Of a stretch of 64,000 bases of DNA, positions 46,129 to 57,544 are shown one piece after another. Position numbers and translations under genes: made by a program. The notes below the pieces were generated by a model. The model was not told where the DNA came from. It saw only the letters and a program-made list of their open reading frames with translations, and ran no database searches. The first letter of the stretch is position 1; every line of letters starts with the position of its first letter. Location of the stretch: positions 3,906,001 to 3,970,000 of the forward strand of contig NC_088300.1 in assembly GCF_032854445.1 (NCBI RefSeq), given 5' to 3'. The stretch comes from Liolophura sinensis. Taxonomy: Eukaryota; Mollusca; Polyplacophora; Chitonida; Chitonidae.

Positions 46129-46429
46129 AAGCGCGACTGAGATACTTGTTTAATTGTTTTTTGACGTGGAACACATTCATGGAAAACGAATTTGAGCTTT
46201 GATATGGAATTCATGCCTGGAATATCCACTGTCTGCCCGGCATCATTGAAAAATGATGACCGCTTCTCTCTTGTGTGTTACCCGCTGTATTTCCTATTTG
46301 TATAATTTCTTTGGGAGCTAGTGTTAAACGTTGTTTTGGAAATGGATCTTGCGATTATCGACTTGGAACGCCCTTTACGGACTACGAATGGTGTATGAAT
46401 GTCGGACATGACGCTTATATTCAACCGTC
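46129..46429. other. ~300-bp non-repeat segment interrupting the 32-bp array
   Basis: Unique-looking DNA between two blocks of the same array. It contains AACGTTGTTTTGGAAAT, a 17-mer also present near 12791. No terminal repeats were identified. Confidence 0.45.
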
Positions 46430-47560
46430 ATCAGCACTCAATCTGTCAGTCTTCATTCGTAAACACCACCTAATCTGTCTGTCTTCATCCGTAACCACCA
46501 CCCGATCTGCCTGTGTTCATCCATAACCACCAACCAATCTGTCAGTCTTCATCCGTAATCACCACACAATTTTCATCCATAACCACCACCCAATCTGTCA
46601 GTCTTCATCCGTCACCACCACTCGATCTGCCAGTCTTCATCCGTTACCACCACTCAATCTGTCAGTCTTCATCCGTTACCACCACTCAATCAACCAGTCT
46701 TCATACATAACCATCACCCAATCTGTCAGTCTTCATCCATAAACACCACTCAATCCGTCAGTCTCCATCCGTAACAACACTCAATCTGTCAGTCTTCAAC
46801 CATAACCACCACACAGTCTGTCAGTCTTCAACCATAACCATCACTCAACCCACCAGTCTCCATCCGTAACCACCACTCAATCTGTCAGTCTTCGTCCATA
46901 ACCACCGCCCAATCTGTCAGTCTTCATCTATAACCACCACCCGATCTGTCTGTGTTCATCCATAACCACCAACCAATCTGTCAGTCTTCATCCGTAATCA
47001 CCACACAATTTTCATCCATAACCACCACCTAATCTGTCAGTCTTCATCCATAACCACCACTCAATCCGTCAGTCTCCATTCATAACCACCACTCAATCTG
47101 TCAGTCTTCATCCATAACCACCACACAATCTGTCAGTCTTCCACAGTAATCATCATTTAATCTGTCAGTCAATATCCATAAACACCACCCAATCTGTCAT
47201 TCTCCAACCGTAACCACCACACAATCTATCATTCTCCAACTTTAACCACCACTGTCAGTTTTCATCCATAATCACAACCCAATCCGTTAGTATTCATGCA
47301 TAACTCTCACCCAATCTGTCAGTATTCACCCATAACCCCCACCCACCCTGTCAATCTTCATCCATAACCACCACCCAGTCTGTCAGTATTCATGCGTAAC
47401 TCCCACCCAATCTCTCAGTATTCATACATACCCACCACCCACTGTCAATCTTCATCTATAACTACCACCTAATCCGTCAGTATTCATACAAAACTCCCAC
47501 ACAATCTGTCAGTGTTCATCCATAACCACCACCCAATCTGTCAGCATTTATCCATAACCA
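46430..47560 (+). repeat. 32-bp minisatellite, right block, about 35 copies
   Basis: Units follow CAGTCTTCATCCATAACCAC, CACCCAATCTGT. A truncated unit (CACACAATTTTCATCCATAA) flanked by the same variants appears twice, 439 bp apart (about 46562 and 47001), indicating that a long segment of the array was duplicated. Degeneracy rises toward the right end. Confidence 0.9.
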
Positions 47561-47689
47561 GCATCCAGTCATACGGAGTCGTATTAATTGCCACCATTCA
47601 ACCCTTCAGTTTTAATCCAATACCGATACCGGGTGGTAGTTATGATTTAAACACTAGTGCCCAAGGATTGGGTGGTAGCTGGGATTATT

Positions 47690-48029
47690 ATATACAGTGG
47701 AGAGTCCGCTTCGAGAGCGATAGATCTTGGATCAATCCTGGGTGGAGTCACGCCTAAGACTTTAAAAGAAGAAGTTGTAACTTCCACACTTGGGGTTCAG
47801 CATGAAGGGGATAGTACAACTACTGGTTGACCCGTAACAGTATAATGGCTCGGGCGGGACGCCTTACTTGCCTTCGTCTCAGTGAAGCAGCACTAGATAA
47901 AAGGGCGGTGGAAATCCGTCCTGCAACAAGGAGGTACATTACATATACGCTAAGGATTCCTTCGTCGTCATATGACTGAAAAATTGTTGAGCACGACGTT
48001 AAACCCCAATCACTCACTCACTATTACAT

Positions 48030-48031
<2 letters not shown>
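47690..48031 (+). mobile_element. SINE of the second family, near full length
   Basis: TAGATCTTGGATCAATCCTG, GGTGGAGTCACGCCTAAGAC, TAACTTCCACACTTGGGGTT, AACAGTATAATGGCTCGGGC, GTCTCAGTGAAGCAGCACTA, GTCGTCATATGACTGAAAAA, TTGTTGAGCACGACGTTAAA, CCCCAATCACTCACTCACT. It aligns over most of its length with the inverted copy at 29016-29328. The CACTCACTCAC end leads into the (AT)n tract. Confidence 0.8.

Positions 48032-48089
<58 letters not shown>
48032..48089 (+). repeat. (AT)n microsatellite
   Basis: About 28 uninterrupted AT dinucleotides directly after the 3' end of a SINE. Confidence 0.95.
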
Positions 48090-48092
<3 letters not shown>

Positions 48093-50930
48093 GTCCCAGG
48101 TGGTAGTTATCAGTGAAGACGGAAGGGCTGAATGGTGCGTACTGATAAACACTTAGTCACTAATACACGTAATTAGACGGTCGTAACTAGAAACATCATT
48201 AGTCATGTATTCCCCACTTCAGTCTTGCCACGTATATGCCTGTACTCGGTTCAGTTTTGTATTTTCATGTTTATCTTAGTTTGTAACACTGTCACAGTAT
48301 TTATTATTTATTTCATTAGTGTTTTTAAGAGTCAAACTTGGAACCATATCAGTTGGTCACCTTTGCTTAATACAAGAGGAGCTCGTAATTTTGTACAATG
48401 GCCGGTTTTATATTTTGCATTCATTTACAAAGATTGACAAGTTCAGCTTTATCCCCCCCAGAACATAAATTAAAACCTCATTTACATTTACAGAAACTGT
48501 CTGAATCAGAATCAAAAAATATTGTTACTTGTAAGGAAAGAAAAGGACATGTATAGATTTAGTAAATGAAATAATAATCTGAAATTTGCCATCTGCTCTA
48601 CCCAAGTGACTGTCCAGGACGGCAAATATCTACACCTTTTCAAAAGAACGTGGTTTTTTTCTTGACAAAAACTGTTTGGAGCGTACAAAGGCTGAGATTA
48701 TGGTGGAATTCACAAAGCCGACTAAAATGAGCTTAGGCTGACTGTGCACGGGCAGAACGAGCTCTGTTCATGCATAGACATTTCCGCGATCATGACCTGG
48801 CATTAATTACAGGGATTAACAAAACCAACCAAGACTGGGGGATTAAGGAAGACGTTAAGTAGCACCAATATCCTCTAGAGATCAAGACAAAGCCAAGGCC
48901 AATCTGGCTAGCAGTGACCAAATCGCGTTCTCTTCCAGTCTTGACAAGCACACCAGCGTGCATTGAAACGTCAGCCAGTGAACACTTCACATACAAAAAG
49001 ACAGCGGCCTTTTAATTTGATCACACACTGGCTAACTGCCATGTATTAACCAATGGCAGGGGGAGTTTCATGATAACTCAGCCAGATGTTACGGAGTCCT
49101 CCAGGCTTGGTGTTTGCTCAGTGCGCCAGCCCGCCTCTGTCGTTCTGTATACGCAAAATAAATTGTTTGGGCTATACCATAGTCCTATGCCAGGCAATTT
49201 AAGTACAACAATGAAATCTTTATTCACTAAAAAGTATCTCCATTCTGAGAAGCAATCAACAAACAGAACGCCTAGGCAACCTAAATAAGAACCCATACGT
49301 TTATACACGAAGGGTTATACAAAGAAACCAGTCGATCTATAGACGGGTGATTGTGCTGTGGTCTGCAGTTATTCTGTCTGAATAGACCTTTTTTAAATGA
49401 GTTCGATTACTTCAGAATTTTCCTCATTTCCGGTCCACTAGAACCTCAGAGGAAAACAGAACAGAGACATCTTTTACTGGATGAAAAGCAAACCGAGACA
49501 ATAATCTCTCACATAATGTTTTCTGAATCGCGATCGATATATCCATGCAATACGTATGATAAACAATGATCTTCCAGAAAGAAATCAAATTAGTTACAGG
49601 TGACAAGTTACACGATTAAAGCAGAAGTGAAATCGCACTTAGCTATACAAGTTACTATTATCACGGTTAAGGTGTTCGAATTCACATCAATTTACCTCCA
49701 TAGTTAGCGGTGGTAGCTCTACATTTCTAATCTGTACAGTATATGCAACCTTTTGCTTTTTTAAATGTGTAAAATACGAAATTTAGTACCAGCCGATAAA
49801 ACACAGGCATCGTGCAGGGCTCAAATGTATGTTTGCATTAACACATTGTTTAAACATTTTACCATGCTCAACATTACGATTGTCGGCAAACGAATAACCT
49901 TTCAGACATAAAACAATATTACAATAACTGAAAAAATCTTTATTAACATAAAGTGTATATTATTCAAACATGAGACATTGGAAATCTACGGGCACACACT
50001 CCCGCATATTTGAAACAAAGCAGTTTCAACTACTCGGTATCAGTTAAAACTAACTATACATACCCGCAAGTGTTACCATATAGCGTCTGGTTATAGCGTG
50101 TTGTTAGCTTAGGCGCGAGTAAGACATGCATAACTCTGCACTGAGTATTGGTCGTTGGCATACGCTTATAATTTGTGGTAAAAGAACAAGAAAAATGACA
50201 GTCCTAAATTTACAAATATATATAAGAAATATTCGCCCATCAATGTCTATATCGGAAACGGAAAACACGATTTCTTCGAAATATGCATGTACCGTAGACT
50301 ACTACATGTGCTACTTTTATCACGATTATGAATATTTTTCCGTGATTGTATGACACGACACAAAATATGATTTTCTTACCCTTCCCTTATGAATCAAGTA
50401 TAAGGGAAAACAATCAAATGACCTTCTCACATTTTACTACGTTTATCATCACACATTAGACATAACTAATCACTAATCACACATCTACCATTTCTTAATC
50501 CTGTCTATATAAAACATCACTCTAAGTATCACGTCTCCAGCCGTCGCACCTAACTACGTCACACTGTTGTCACCCATAAAAACGTTGGTAAGGTTTACGG
50601 GTCACGAAAACCGGCCTGTACAGCCACGGTCTCTTAGAACCATACTTTAGATAGTGTAAAGCAACGTTTTGATAACAAAAACAATGCTAAGACTCCCGGG
50701 GCAATTTGTTTGAAAAACTCTTTTGTAAACGTTCTAGTTTAAATATAAGATATCTTGTATATGATAGCTGATCTATTTTAGAGATTGTTAGGAGCACAAA
50801 ACTTACAGGGGAGTGTTGAAAAGAGCATACCATTACAAATGTTTGCAGTAACTACACTTTTCACTAGAATAAAAATGCCCGATTCACAATGATATGCGGT
50901 TAAATTTATGTGATTCTGTCCATTCAGTTG
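48090..50930. other. Intergenic DNA, no gene recognised
   Basis: Frames up to 76 codons on both strands, none recognisable. Nothing else was seen. Confidence 0.4.
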
Positions 50931-50937
50931 CGAAACA

Positions 50938-51150
50938 TTGACAGCGAGACCATGGTAGAGAGACACTGACACCCAGACACAGATAGTGACACAATGGCAG
51001 CTAAACAAGGACAGTGAGACAACGGCAGCCAGACAGTGACAGTGAGACACAGGTAATGGGACTCTGGCAGCCAGACAAGGATAGTGAGACAATGGCAGCC
51101 AGACCATGACAATCAGACACAGGTAGTAGTCAACAGGCCGCAACACACTG
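50938..51150 (+). repeat. ~29-bp minisatellite, about 7 copies
   Basis: Degenerate units built on GGACAGTGAGACAATGGCAG, CCAGACAAG. The minus-strand frame of 141 codons (50778-51203) that crosses it reads Leu/Ser/Cys/His repeats (LAAIVSLSVSGCQCLS) and is a repeat product. Confidence 0.75.
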
Positions 51151-51159
51151 ACAGCAAAG

Positions 51160-51590
51160 CCTGACAACGTGACTGTGACAAAGTTGCAGTAAAAACAAGA
51201 CACACCGAAAGAGAGTCAATGGCTACGGAATACTGGCAGGGAAATAGTTTGTCCTGCTTTTGATTTGTTTGGTGGCTTATCTAGATTTCAGTTTAATAGC
51301 TTGAGATAACAATCTAGCCATCATGGTAATAGGTCATGTTATGTTGTATAAAACCCTGTAAAATTTCAACTCTGTGCATATATATCATGGAGTTATATTC
51401 CTAGGCTTATCAACTGCAGAATAAAGAACTGAAAATATTACAGCGTATTTCTCATTGATACGCGCGTCAGGTTTACTACCTATTGTTCTCCAATGACTAT
51501 ATTTTTGATACTTGTTCAAAGTCCAGTCTCGTGAAACCCAACAATAGGTAACAACAAGCCTTTACACCATCAGCAGTCTTAACTACGAAT
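51160..51590. other. Intergenic DNA downstream of the follistatin-domain gene
   Basis: Nothing recognised. On the minus strand this lies beyond the likely polyadenylation signal of the follistatin-domain gene. Confidence 0.35.
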
Positions 51591-51592
51591 TT

Positions 51593-51598
51593 TTTATT
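51593..51598 (-). terminator. Polyadenylation signal AATAAA (minus strand)
   Basis: The plus strand TTTATT reads AATAAA on the minus strand about 185 nt after the stop codon of the follistatin-domain exon. It is the probable 3' end of that mRNA. Confidence 0.5.
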
Positions 51599-51780
51599 AC
51601 CTACTCGCTCTTCATCACATTATAGTACCCAGCATACTTTGCGTGTACCATCAATGGAATCATGTTTTCCATACATCCCTGGATTCAATGGCGCCATGAA
51701 CGCCAATATCTTTCCCATTTATATTTCCTACAGGGTGTACCGCTTGATGCACCAGCTTGAGCCTCCCTTGTAATATCCAA

Positions 51781-52301
51781 TCAGTATCTATACGGTAGGA
51801 ATTTGTACTTCCGCGAGACACGGCGAGACTTGTAGTGCATCCGCTTTCGCCTTTTGTTCCTCTTTCGTCGCTTTTGTCGGCGATTTTTTCGCCTGCTGCG
51901 CTTGCCATTAACTTCACTGCTGTCGCGTTGCCGCCCTTCGACCCGCTCGTCGAACTTGGCCAGTTTGTCCTGCGACAAGGTTTTCTCCTGTTTGGATTTC
52001 TTCTTCTTCCTCCGCTTGATCTTGCGCTTGTTCGTCCGTCTCTTCGGTATGTTTTGTTCTCCTGCTTGAATCTCGTCTTCCGTGCACGCGTCCTTGTGGC
52101 GCACTTTGAGCCTCTTGCCCAGGTTGCAGGCGGCGATGCGTAGGTGGCAACGGGAATGGTACGTCAGGTTATCCGTACCACACACCTCCTTGCGGCGCCG
52201 CCTGCAGGAATACACACTAGGGCACGTGCACAAAGGTAAACCCTGCATGTTTTCCATACAGATTTTATATTTAGGGCAATTAACGCTATCACATGGGCTG
52301 T
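51781..52301 (-). CDS. Follistatin/Kazal-domain protein with basic tail, last coding exon (partial gene)
   Basis: The minus-strand exon starts after acceptor TTTATATTTACAG (AG at 52302-52303) in split-codon phase and ends at TGA 51781-51783. Its first ~70 codons hold ten cysteines in follistatin-module order: an EGF-like half (PCDSVNCPKYKICMENMQG, LCTCPSVYSC) and a Kazal half (EVCGTDNLTYHSRCHLRIAA, ending in Cys). The ~100-residue tail is very rich in Lys and Arg (RRTNKRKIKRRKKKKSKQEK, KRRKRNKRRKRMHYKSRR), as in heparin- or matrix-binding tails. Such modules occur in secreted proteins such as SPARC, follistatin-like and agrin families, where they bind growth factors or inhibit proteases. The signal peptide and other domains must lie in upstream exons, at higher coordinates; none was recognised up to 64 kb. 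The exact family is not assigned. Confidence 0.8.
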
Positions 52302-52435
52302 CTGTAAATATAAACAAAAAAGAATGGATTAGTCTTGCACACAATTGTCAACAATTGACCTAGAAAAATTATTTTGTTTTACACAATGAAACCATGATGA
52401 CATGTTAGTATGGCAACACGTTTTACTTTTTATTC

Positions 52436-53310
52436 CACTTTTCGTGATATCTTAAAATAATTTAAGATATCTTCAAATAAATTAATAATATCTTTAAATA
52501 ATTTAAGATATCTTAAAATCATTCCAGATCTCACAATTTCATTCCTGATATCATAAATTAATTTCCGATATATTTAATTGAATTACTGATATGTTGGTGT
52601 CTTTTGAGATATCATGAAATACTTTACAGATATCAGAAAAAGAATTAAAAATATCAATAATAGAATTAAAGATATCAACAAATACTATCTATTTCCTGAT
52701 ATCACGAATTCATTTCAAGATATCATTTAAGATGGCGGATAGAAGAACAAAACTGTTCCATGTGAAATAATTGAGAAATTCAGAAATAATCTCACAAAAA
52801 TTAACGCTCAAGTCTTGAGGCATAAAGGTTAGTGTAAAAAGATCCTAGGATCTTATTATTTTGGTTCATGGACATGCGCCGGACTGCTGGCTGACTGAAA
52901 TGACGGCAAGCACGAGTTCGCCGGATTCTAGTGCTGGTCTTGAGATTTCGTCATACTTTTCCCTGCTATGGGTTGTGGATATTCTCCTCAAATTGGCCAG
53001 TGACAAATTTAGCCTTTCCCTAGGAACTCCTAAGTCACCACTGTCCGAAAACAAGCGTTGAACTTCACGTAATGTCTTACTAATTCTGTCAAGAGTTGAC
53101 CGAGCTGTAGTTTGCTAGTCCGCCGTTTTGGCTAGATCGCACGCAGTGAGTTCTGGGATAGATGGCACCGCCATCTTTAATGATATCATTAATTGAATTC
53201 AAGATATCAAGAATTAAATTCAAGACATCAAGAAATGGTCAGTATTCCAGATATCATTAAATGAATTCATGATATCATAAATTCATTTTGTGATATTATT
53301 TTAATTAATT
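52436..53310. repeat. GATATC-rich array enclosing a unique core with inverted YY1-like ends
   Basis: GATATC or close variants recur every ~20-25 bp at 52436-52730 and again at 53180-53310, spaced by AATT/TTTAAT-rich sequence. The ~440-bp core between them is bounded by an inverted repeat: GATATCATTTAAGATGGCGG (about 52717) and CCGCCATCTTTAATGATATC (about 53171), one mismatch in 20. A 14-bp perfect palindrome AGATCCTAGGATCT lies at about 52842. The core has short frames on both strands (66 and 62 codons) but no recognisable product. It looks like a mobile or foldback element that is not identified. Confidence 0.6.
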
Positions 53311-53456
53311 AATAGGTATTAAAACTCAGAAACTTCTCACCCTTAGACTGAAGTCAACACACTATCGAGCCGATTTGCTGAAGACAAAAATATAGCTACG
53401 ATATTTACATGCCATATGCAGGACCCATTGGTATAATTCGTCATTATCTGAATCGT

Positions 53457-53572
53457 GATATACTCAAGAATATTTCACGTATACGACGGCGGCCAGCACA
53501 ATGTATGGTAGGAGGAAATCCATGGCCATAGGAAACCCAGAGCGGCCATCCGCAGGATGCTGGACCAAAATA
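53457..53572 (-). mobile_element. MetaSINE-like SINE fragment, minus
   Basis: ATACTCAAGAATATTTCACG, TATACGACGGCGGCCAGCAC, then GGCCATCCGCAGGATGCTGG. The inverted tail and central block are preserved and the tRNA head is missing. Confidence 0.75.
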
Positions 53573-53579
53573 GTGCAAC

Positions 53580-56500
53580 GGTAAATTATGATGCTGTATT
53601 ATGATACTCTGTGGGTACTGATTGAAGAGAGATCGTTATACCCTTCAGACAAACTTAATGTGCGGTATTATAAAGATTTATGTTTAATTGATTCCCATAT
53701 TGGTCAGGGATACTTTTGGTGATGACTGTGACTTACAGGAATACAGAACTACCATTTTCATAGGTCACAAGGATTTTCCACTAACACGATGACGACCAGT
53801 CTCATATGGGCCACAGAAACCGAAGTAAACCACAAAATTCTGGCAAGTTATTGGCAAACATTCCCACTATGCGATATACGTCATGTTGGCGGGAGGCAAA
53901 CGGTCTCCACACCGTGAACTCAAATACCGCTTACAGTGGCTGGTGCAGAAAATTTATATCTAAAGGATTTTATGTTCATTTTTTGGTTGTTGTAGGTGAT
54001 AATATAGGAGTTATAATAGATTTAAAACTCATGCTTGTCAAGCCTTGTAGTTTGTGTGACAATATAACCGGGTGCAAATCTTACGGCGATATTTACACGA
54101 TGTATAGTGATAAGTATGTGGTGAGAAATGCGGCTTTAGTGCCTGTCGATGAACTATTCGATGAACTACCCTAGCAGACGTATCACGTGCCCAGAACCTA
54201 CCCCTGCCATTACATTCCTCAGCTGATGTGCTGTTTTCTTTCTGGCATTTACCAGCAAAAATCCCGTGGTGAATCGTCACAAGTATCCGCGCCAAGTATT
54301 TCACAACTTGAAAACCAGCCCAAGTGCCAATAGGCCTGTTCAGTGAGCCAACTGAGTGAATAGGAAGGGCACATGCTTCCCGTATTACTCCACTGTTAAC
54401 TAAAGACATACGGCTGGTATCAACCCTATGGATAACACATGCTGTAAGTTCACTGCCCGTGGAGAAACTACAAATTTAAGAAGTGCTAGAATTTCTTAGA
54501 CTTCATGACGTCTTCCCTGAACAATTTCCCAGCAAATATTGACAAATTCTTGTCCACGGGATTTCGCCATTCTCTAATATATTACATTTATTCCTTGTTT
54601 TCTTAAGGACACGACCATTCTCCACAAATAAATAAAAGTGCCATTGTTCTGTGAGAGTTTGACGCAGTTATTATGTGTTTACGTACCCAGATGGTGTGAA
54701 TGTAGCACGGACGTTATACACAGTAGCATTGTTTTCCTCCTCACCGCTTTTAATGCAGCAACGGCTTCATCAAATACATATACAGTCTGACTGTTTCTGT
54801 ATAGCGCTACAGCTTTGTTCAATCGGCCACTTTACACTGCCACCGGGATTAAAGGAGAAGACCGGAGAAGTTGAAAACCTAGACATGACTTACATGAATT
54901 CAGAAGGGTTAGCAAATAATTGCTGCGATCGGTTATATAGATTGAAAATGATGCAATCTAAGATTGTATAGCCAGTTGGATTGGGGCCTCCACTTTGACA
55001 GATCATGTGACCTATCAGAGCATGGACGTATTTTCCCACTTGCACAATGATTAATAGATGTAATCTTGTTTAACACTGTTACAGGGTACAGGCTCATGAG
55101 ATTTAGTTTCATTGGAGAATTAATGTTTGCTATGAAAAGGTTTAACGCAACGGCGTGCAACAATTGAATATAGGTGAACAGTATATGCTCCAGAGCAAAC
55201 CAATCTCCTCAGGCCTGACGTTTAGGGAGGTAGCCGCCCTTGAGGCTCACAACGAGCACATTTCTTAAATTTGTACATGTATAAGTTAAAGGGGAAAAAG
55301 TATTATTGTCCAATTTAACGCCCTGAAACGTTCATCTTAATTCAGTCGAAGTTTTACCTCTCCTGACTTTCCCTTGATAAAAATCTGTTATGATGAATGG
55401 ACAGCGTTAATTATAATTTATGCATGTTCCACATATGCAGGCTACCATTTATAGCACATTTGTAGAACTATGGACGGTCAACGTAATATCACAAGTCGCC
55501 CAGATGTGATGATCATAAGAGTACACCTCACACACGAATTCACAACTCATTCAGCTACCAACTCCGTGCACCGCATTTCTACGTCGTCATTATACACGCA
55601 GATCATCCCATGCAATCAAACAAAGCTTCAATGAGTCGCACAACGCCACACAGCTGCGATGGAAAGGTTTTAAATCAAAACATTTTGATTTTTTCCCACG
55701 CCATCGACTATCACTAAATCTTCCCTTCGATCTTCGATCAGCACTATACATTGACGTGACAGCTCTCTCCGACGAACCCTTAACAGATCATAACGTCCTC
55801 GTCTTAACGAGGCAAACTATAGCGTTATGCTTGCATCGCATGATGAAGAGTTGTAGGCGTTTATATATGGGCATGGTTCTGTACTACAATCAAATTTAAA
55901 ATAAATTAGTAAATATTACCACATAGTTCATGAGAAAAATGTTTTACGACAATCTGTTTTTACATTTATAAAAGGATTTAAACCATTAAAATATGATACC
56001 GAAGAACGCTAAACCATGCATATTCTCACAGCAAAGAAAAACTGATTTATTATACCATGAAACCCTATGCAAATATGGGCCATAAAGTAAAGCCCACTCA
56101 CAATAGTTCAGAAATTTCATTTTTGAAAACTGATTTCAAGAAATTTCAACAATTCCTCTGTTCATAGATATGTAAAGAGGTACAAATTATTTCTACAAAC
56201 CAAAATAGTACAGGCCAAATGAAAAAACCACCAGGTTGATAAATTGCTGCATATATGGGGCATGTCTAAGGTATTTTCGGACAATGTTTCCAAGGTTTCC
56301 AACTTTAGCGCGTATGTGTAATCTTAATACCGGAGAATATTATCACCTCATGTTACGGGTTAACGGTCATAAATAGCCGGCTGGCGGTCTTTACACTTAT
56401 ATATCACATCAGTCTCTACACTTATATACCACCGGCAGTCTTTACACTTATATATCACCGGCAGAGTGATATATACAGGCACCCACAGGCTCTAACTGAA

Positions 56501-57540
56501 CAAGCAGAAGTCCATTAAGGCTGTCGGTACATATGGGGTTCCAGACAGCTGGCAAAGCGAAGGCTGAGCATGTGCACCCCATCAGGGAGAATGGCAGATG
56601 CCAGCTCCGAGCAGACCTGTGCCTTACTTGGACTGATGAATGGGTATATAATCAGACTAATTGATTTAAATGACTCTTTCACCCAACAGACTTGTGCTAG
56701 GTATGCTCCACTGCCGTATGTTCTCTCGCTATAGCGACGGCCCAGTTTGGGCCATCTACCAAATGAGAGGAGCACACTTTGAAGTATACCACCATATGAC
56801 AGCCATCTACCACCGTGTTCGCTAGACGCTGTCACTGATCAAATAAACTTTCTTATACCAAACACACAACTTGGCCAGAGTGTGTTAAACAAGTTAAGGA
56901 CATTTTTCATTCAACACATGAATCACACTTAGAAACAGTTTAAATCCAGACAAGCAACCCTCCTACAGCATTAAATGGACGAATGTATAGGGTTTGTAGT
57001 CCTGTAACGATAAACCCAGCTTTATATGGTGACGCTTTGAAATGTAAAGATAGTCTAAATATAGAGCTCGCTCGCTAATTTATGTGACAATAAATATTTC
57101 ATTCGTCATATAAAGTCTAACTGGTCACGTAATTAGTGCTGACACCTTCAATGTGTCCGTTACTGTACCCATGTGAAACCAATGTGTCCCTTACTGTACC
57201 CATGTGAAACATCAGAACAGAAGCAGAAGATTTCATATGGCCAGTTTTAATTTCTCTGACTCTATCTTTAGCAAAATTTTAATACAAAGAGAACAAATAA
57301 AACCAATTCAGGCAGACTTTATAAGTTTGTCGCTGCTAGGAATTATCCTGAGAAACACCCCGTTTGATAACATGCTCGAGGACCAATTTGTGTGTTCTGT
57401 TAGGTTTTATTCGTGTGCTTCATTCTCTGTTATATCAAGGACAATTTGAGTTGCACTATCAGCTGAGTTCTTGTCAGTAGTTGTCGTTCACTTCAAACGT
57501 TGATGGAAGTTACGGATACTTTCTATTGCTGTAGTTGATT
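53580..57540. other. Intergenic or intronic DNA, no gene recognised
   Basis: Two opposed frames, 122 codons plus (53806-54174) and 123 codons minus (54038-54409), and a 106-codon minus frame (56515-56835) have no recognisable domain. If the minus-strand follistatin gene extends upstream, this could be its intron. A short ~33-bp repeat lies at 56385-56465. Confidence 0.35.
56385..56465 (+). repeat. ~33-bp short tandem repeat, about 2.5 copies
   Basis: Units such as CCGGCAGTCTTTACACTTAT, ATATCA occur with variants. Confidence 0.65.
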
Positions 57541-57544
57541 TATC

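Noticed and set aside
45962-47560. Possible CRISPR array
   Set aside because: Repeats abut directly with no unique spacers, units vary gradually, and the surroundings are eukaryotic. It is a minisatellite.
50778-51203. 141-codon minus-strand frame, Leu/Ser/Cys rich
   Set aside because: Mostly a translation of the ~29-bp minisatellite; no start or splice support.
52866-53061. Overlapping 66- and 62-codon frames in the core of the GATATC element
   Set aside because: They are opposed over the same bases and no product is recognised in either.
53806-54409. Two opposed frames of 122 and 123 codons
   Set aside because: They overlap on opposite strands and neither shows a domain or splice context. 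At most one could be real and I cannot support either.
56515-56835. 106-codon minus-strand frame as an upstream exon of the follistatin-domain gene
   Set aside because: No cysteine pattern, signal peptide or matching splice phase was found.
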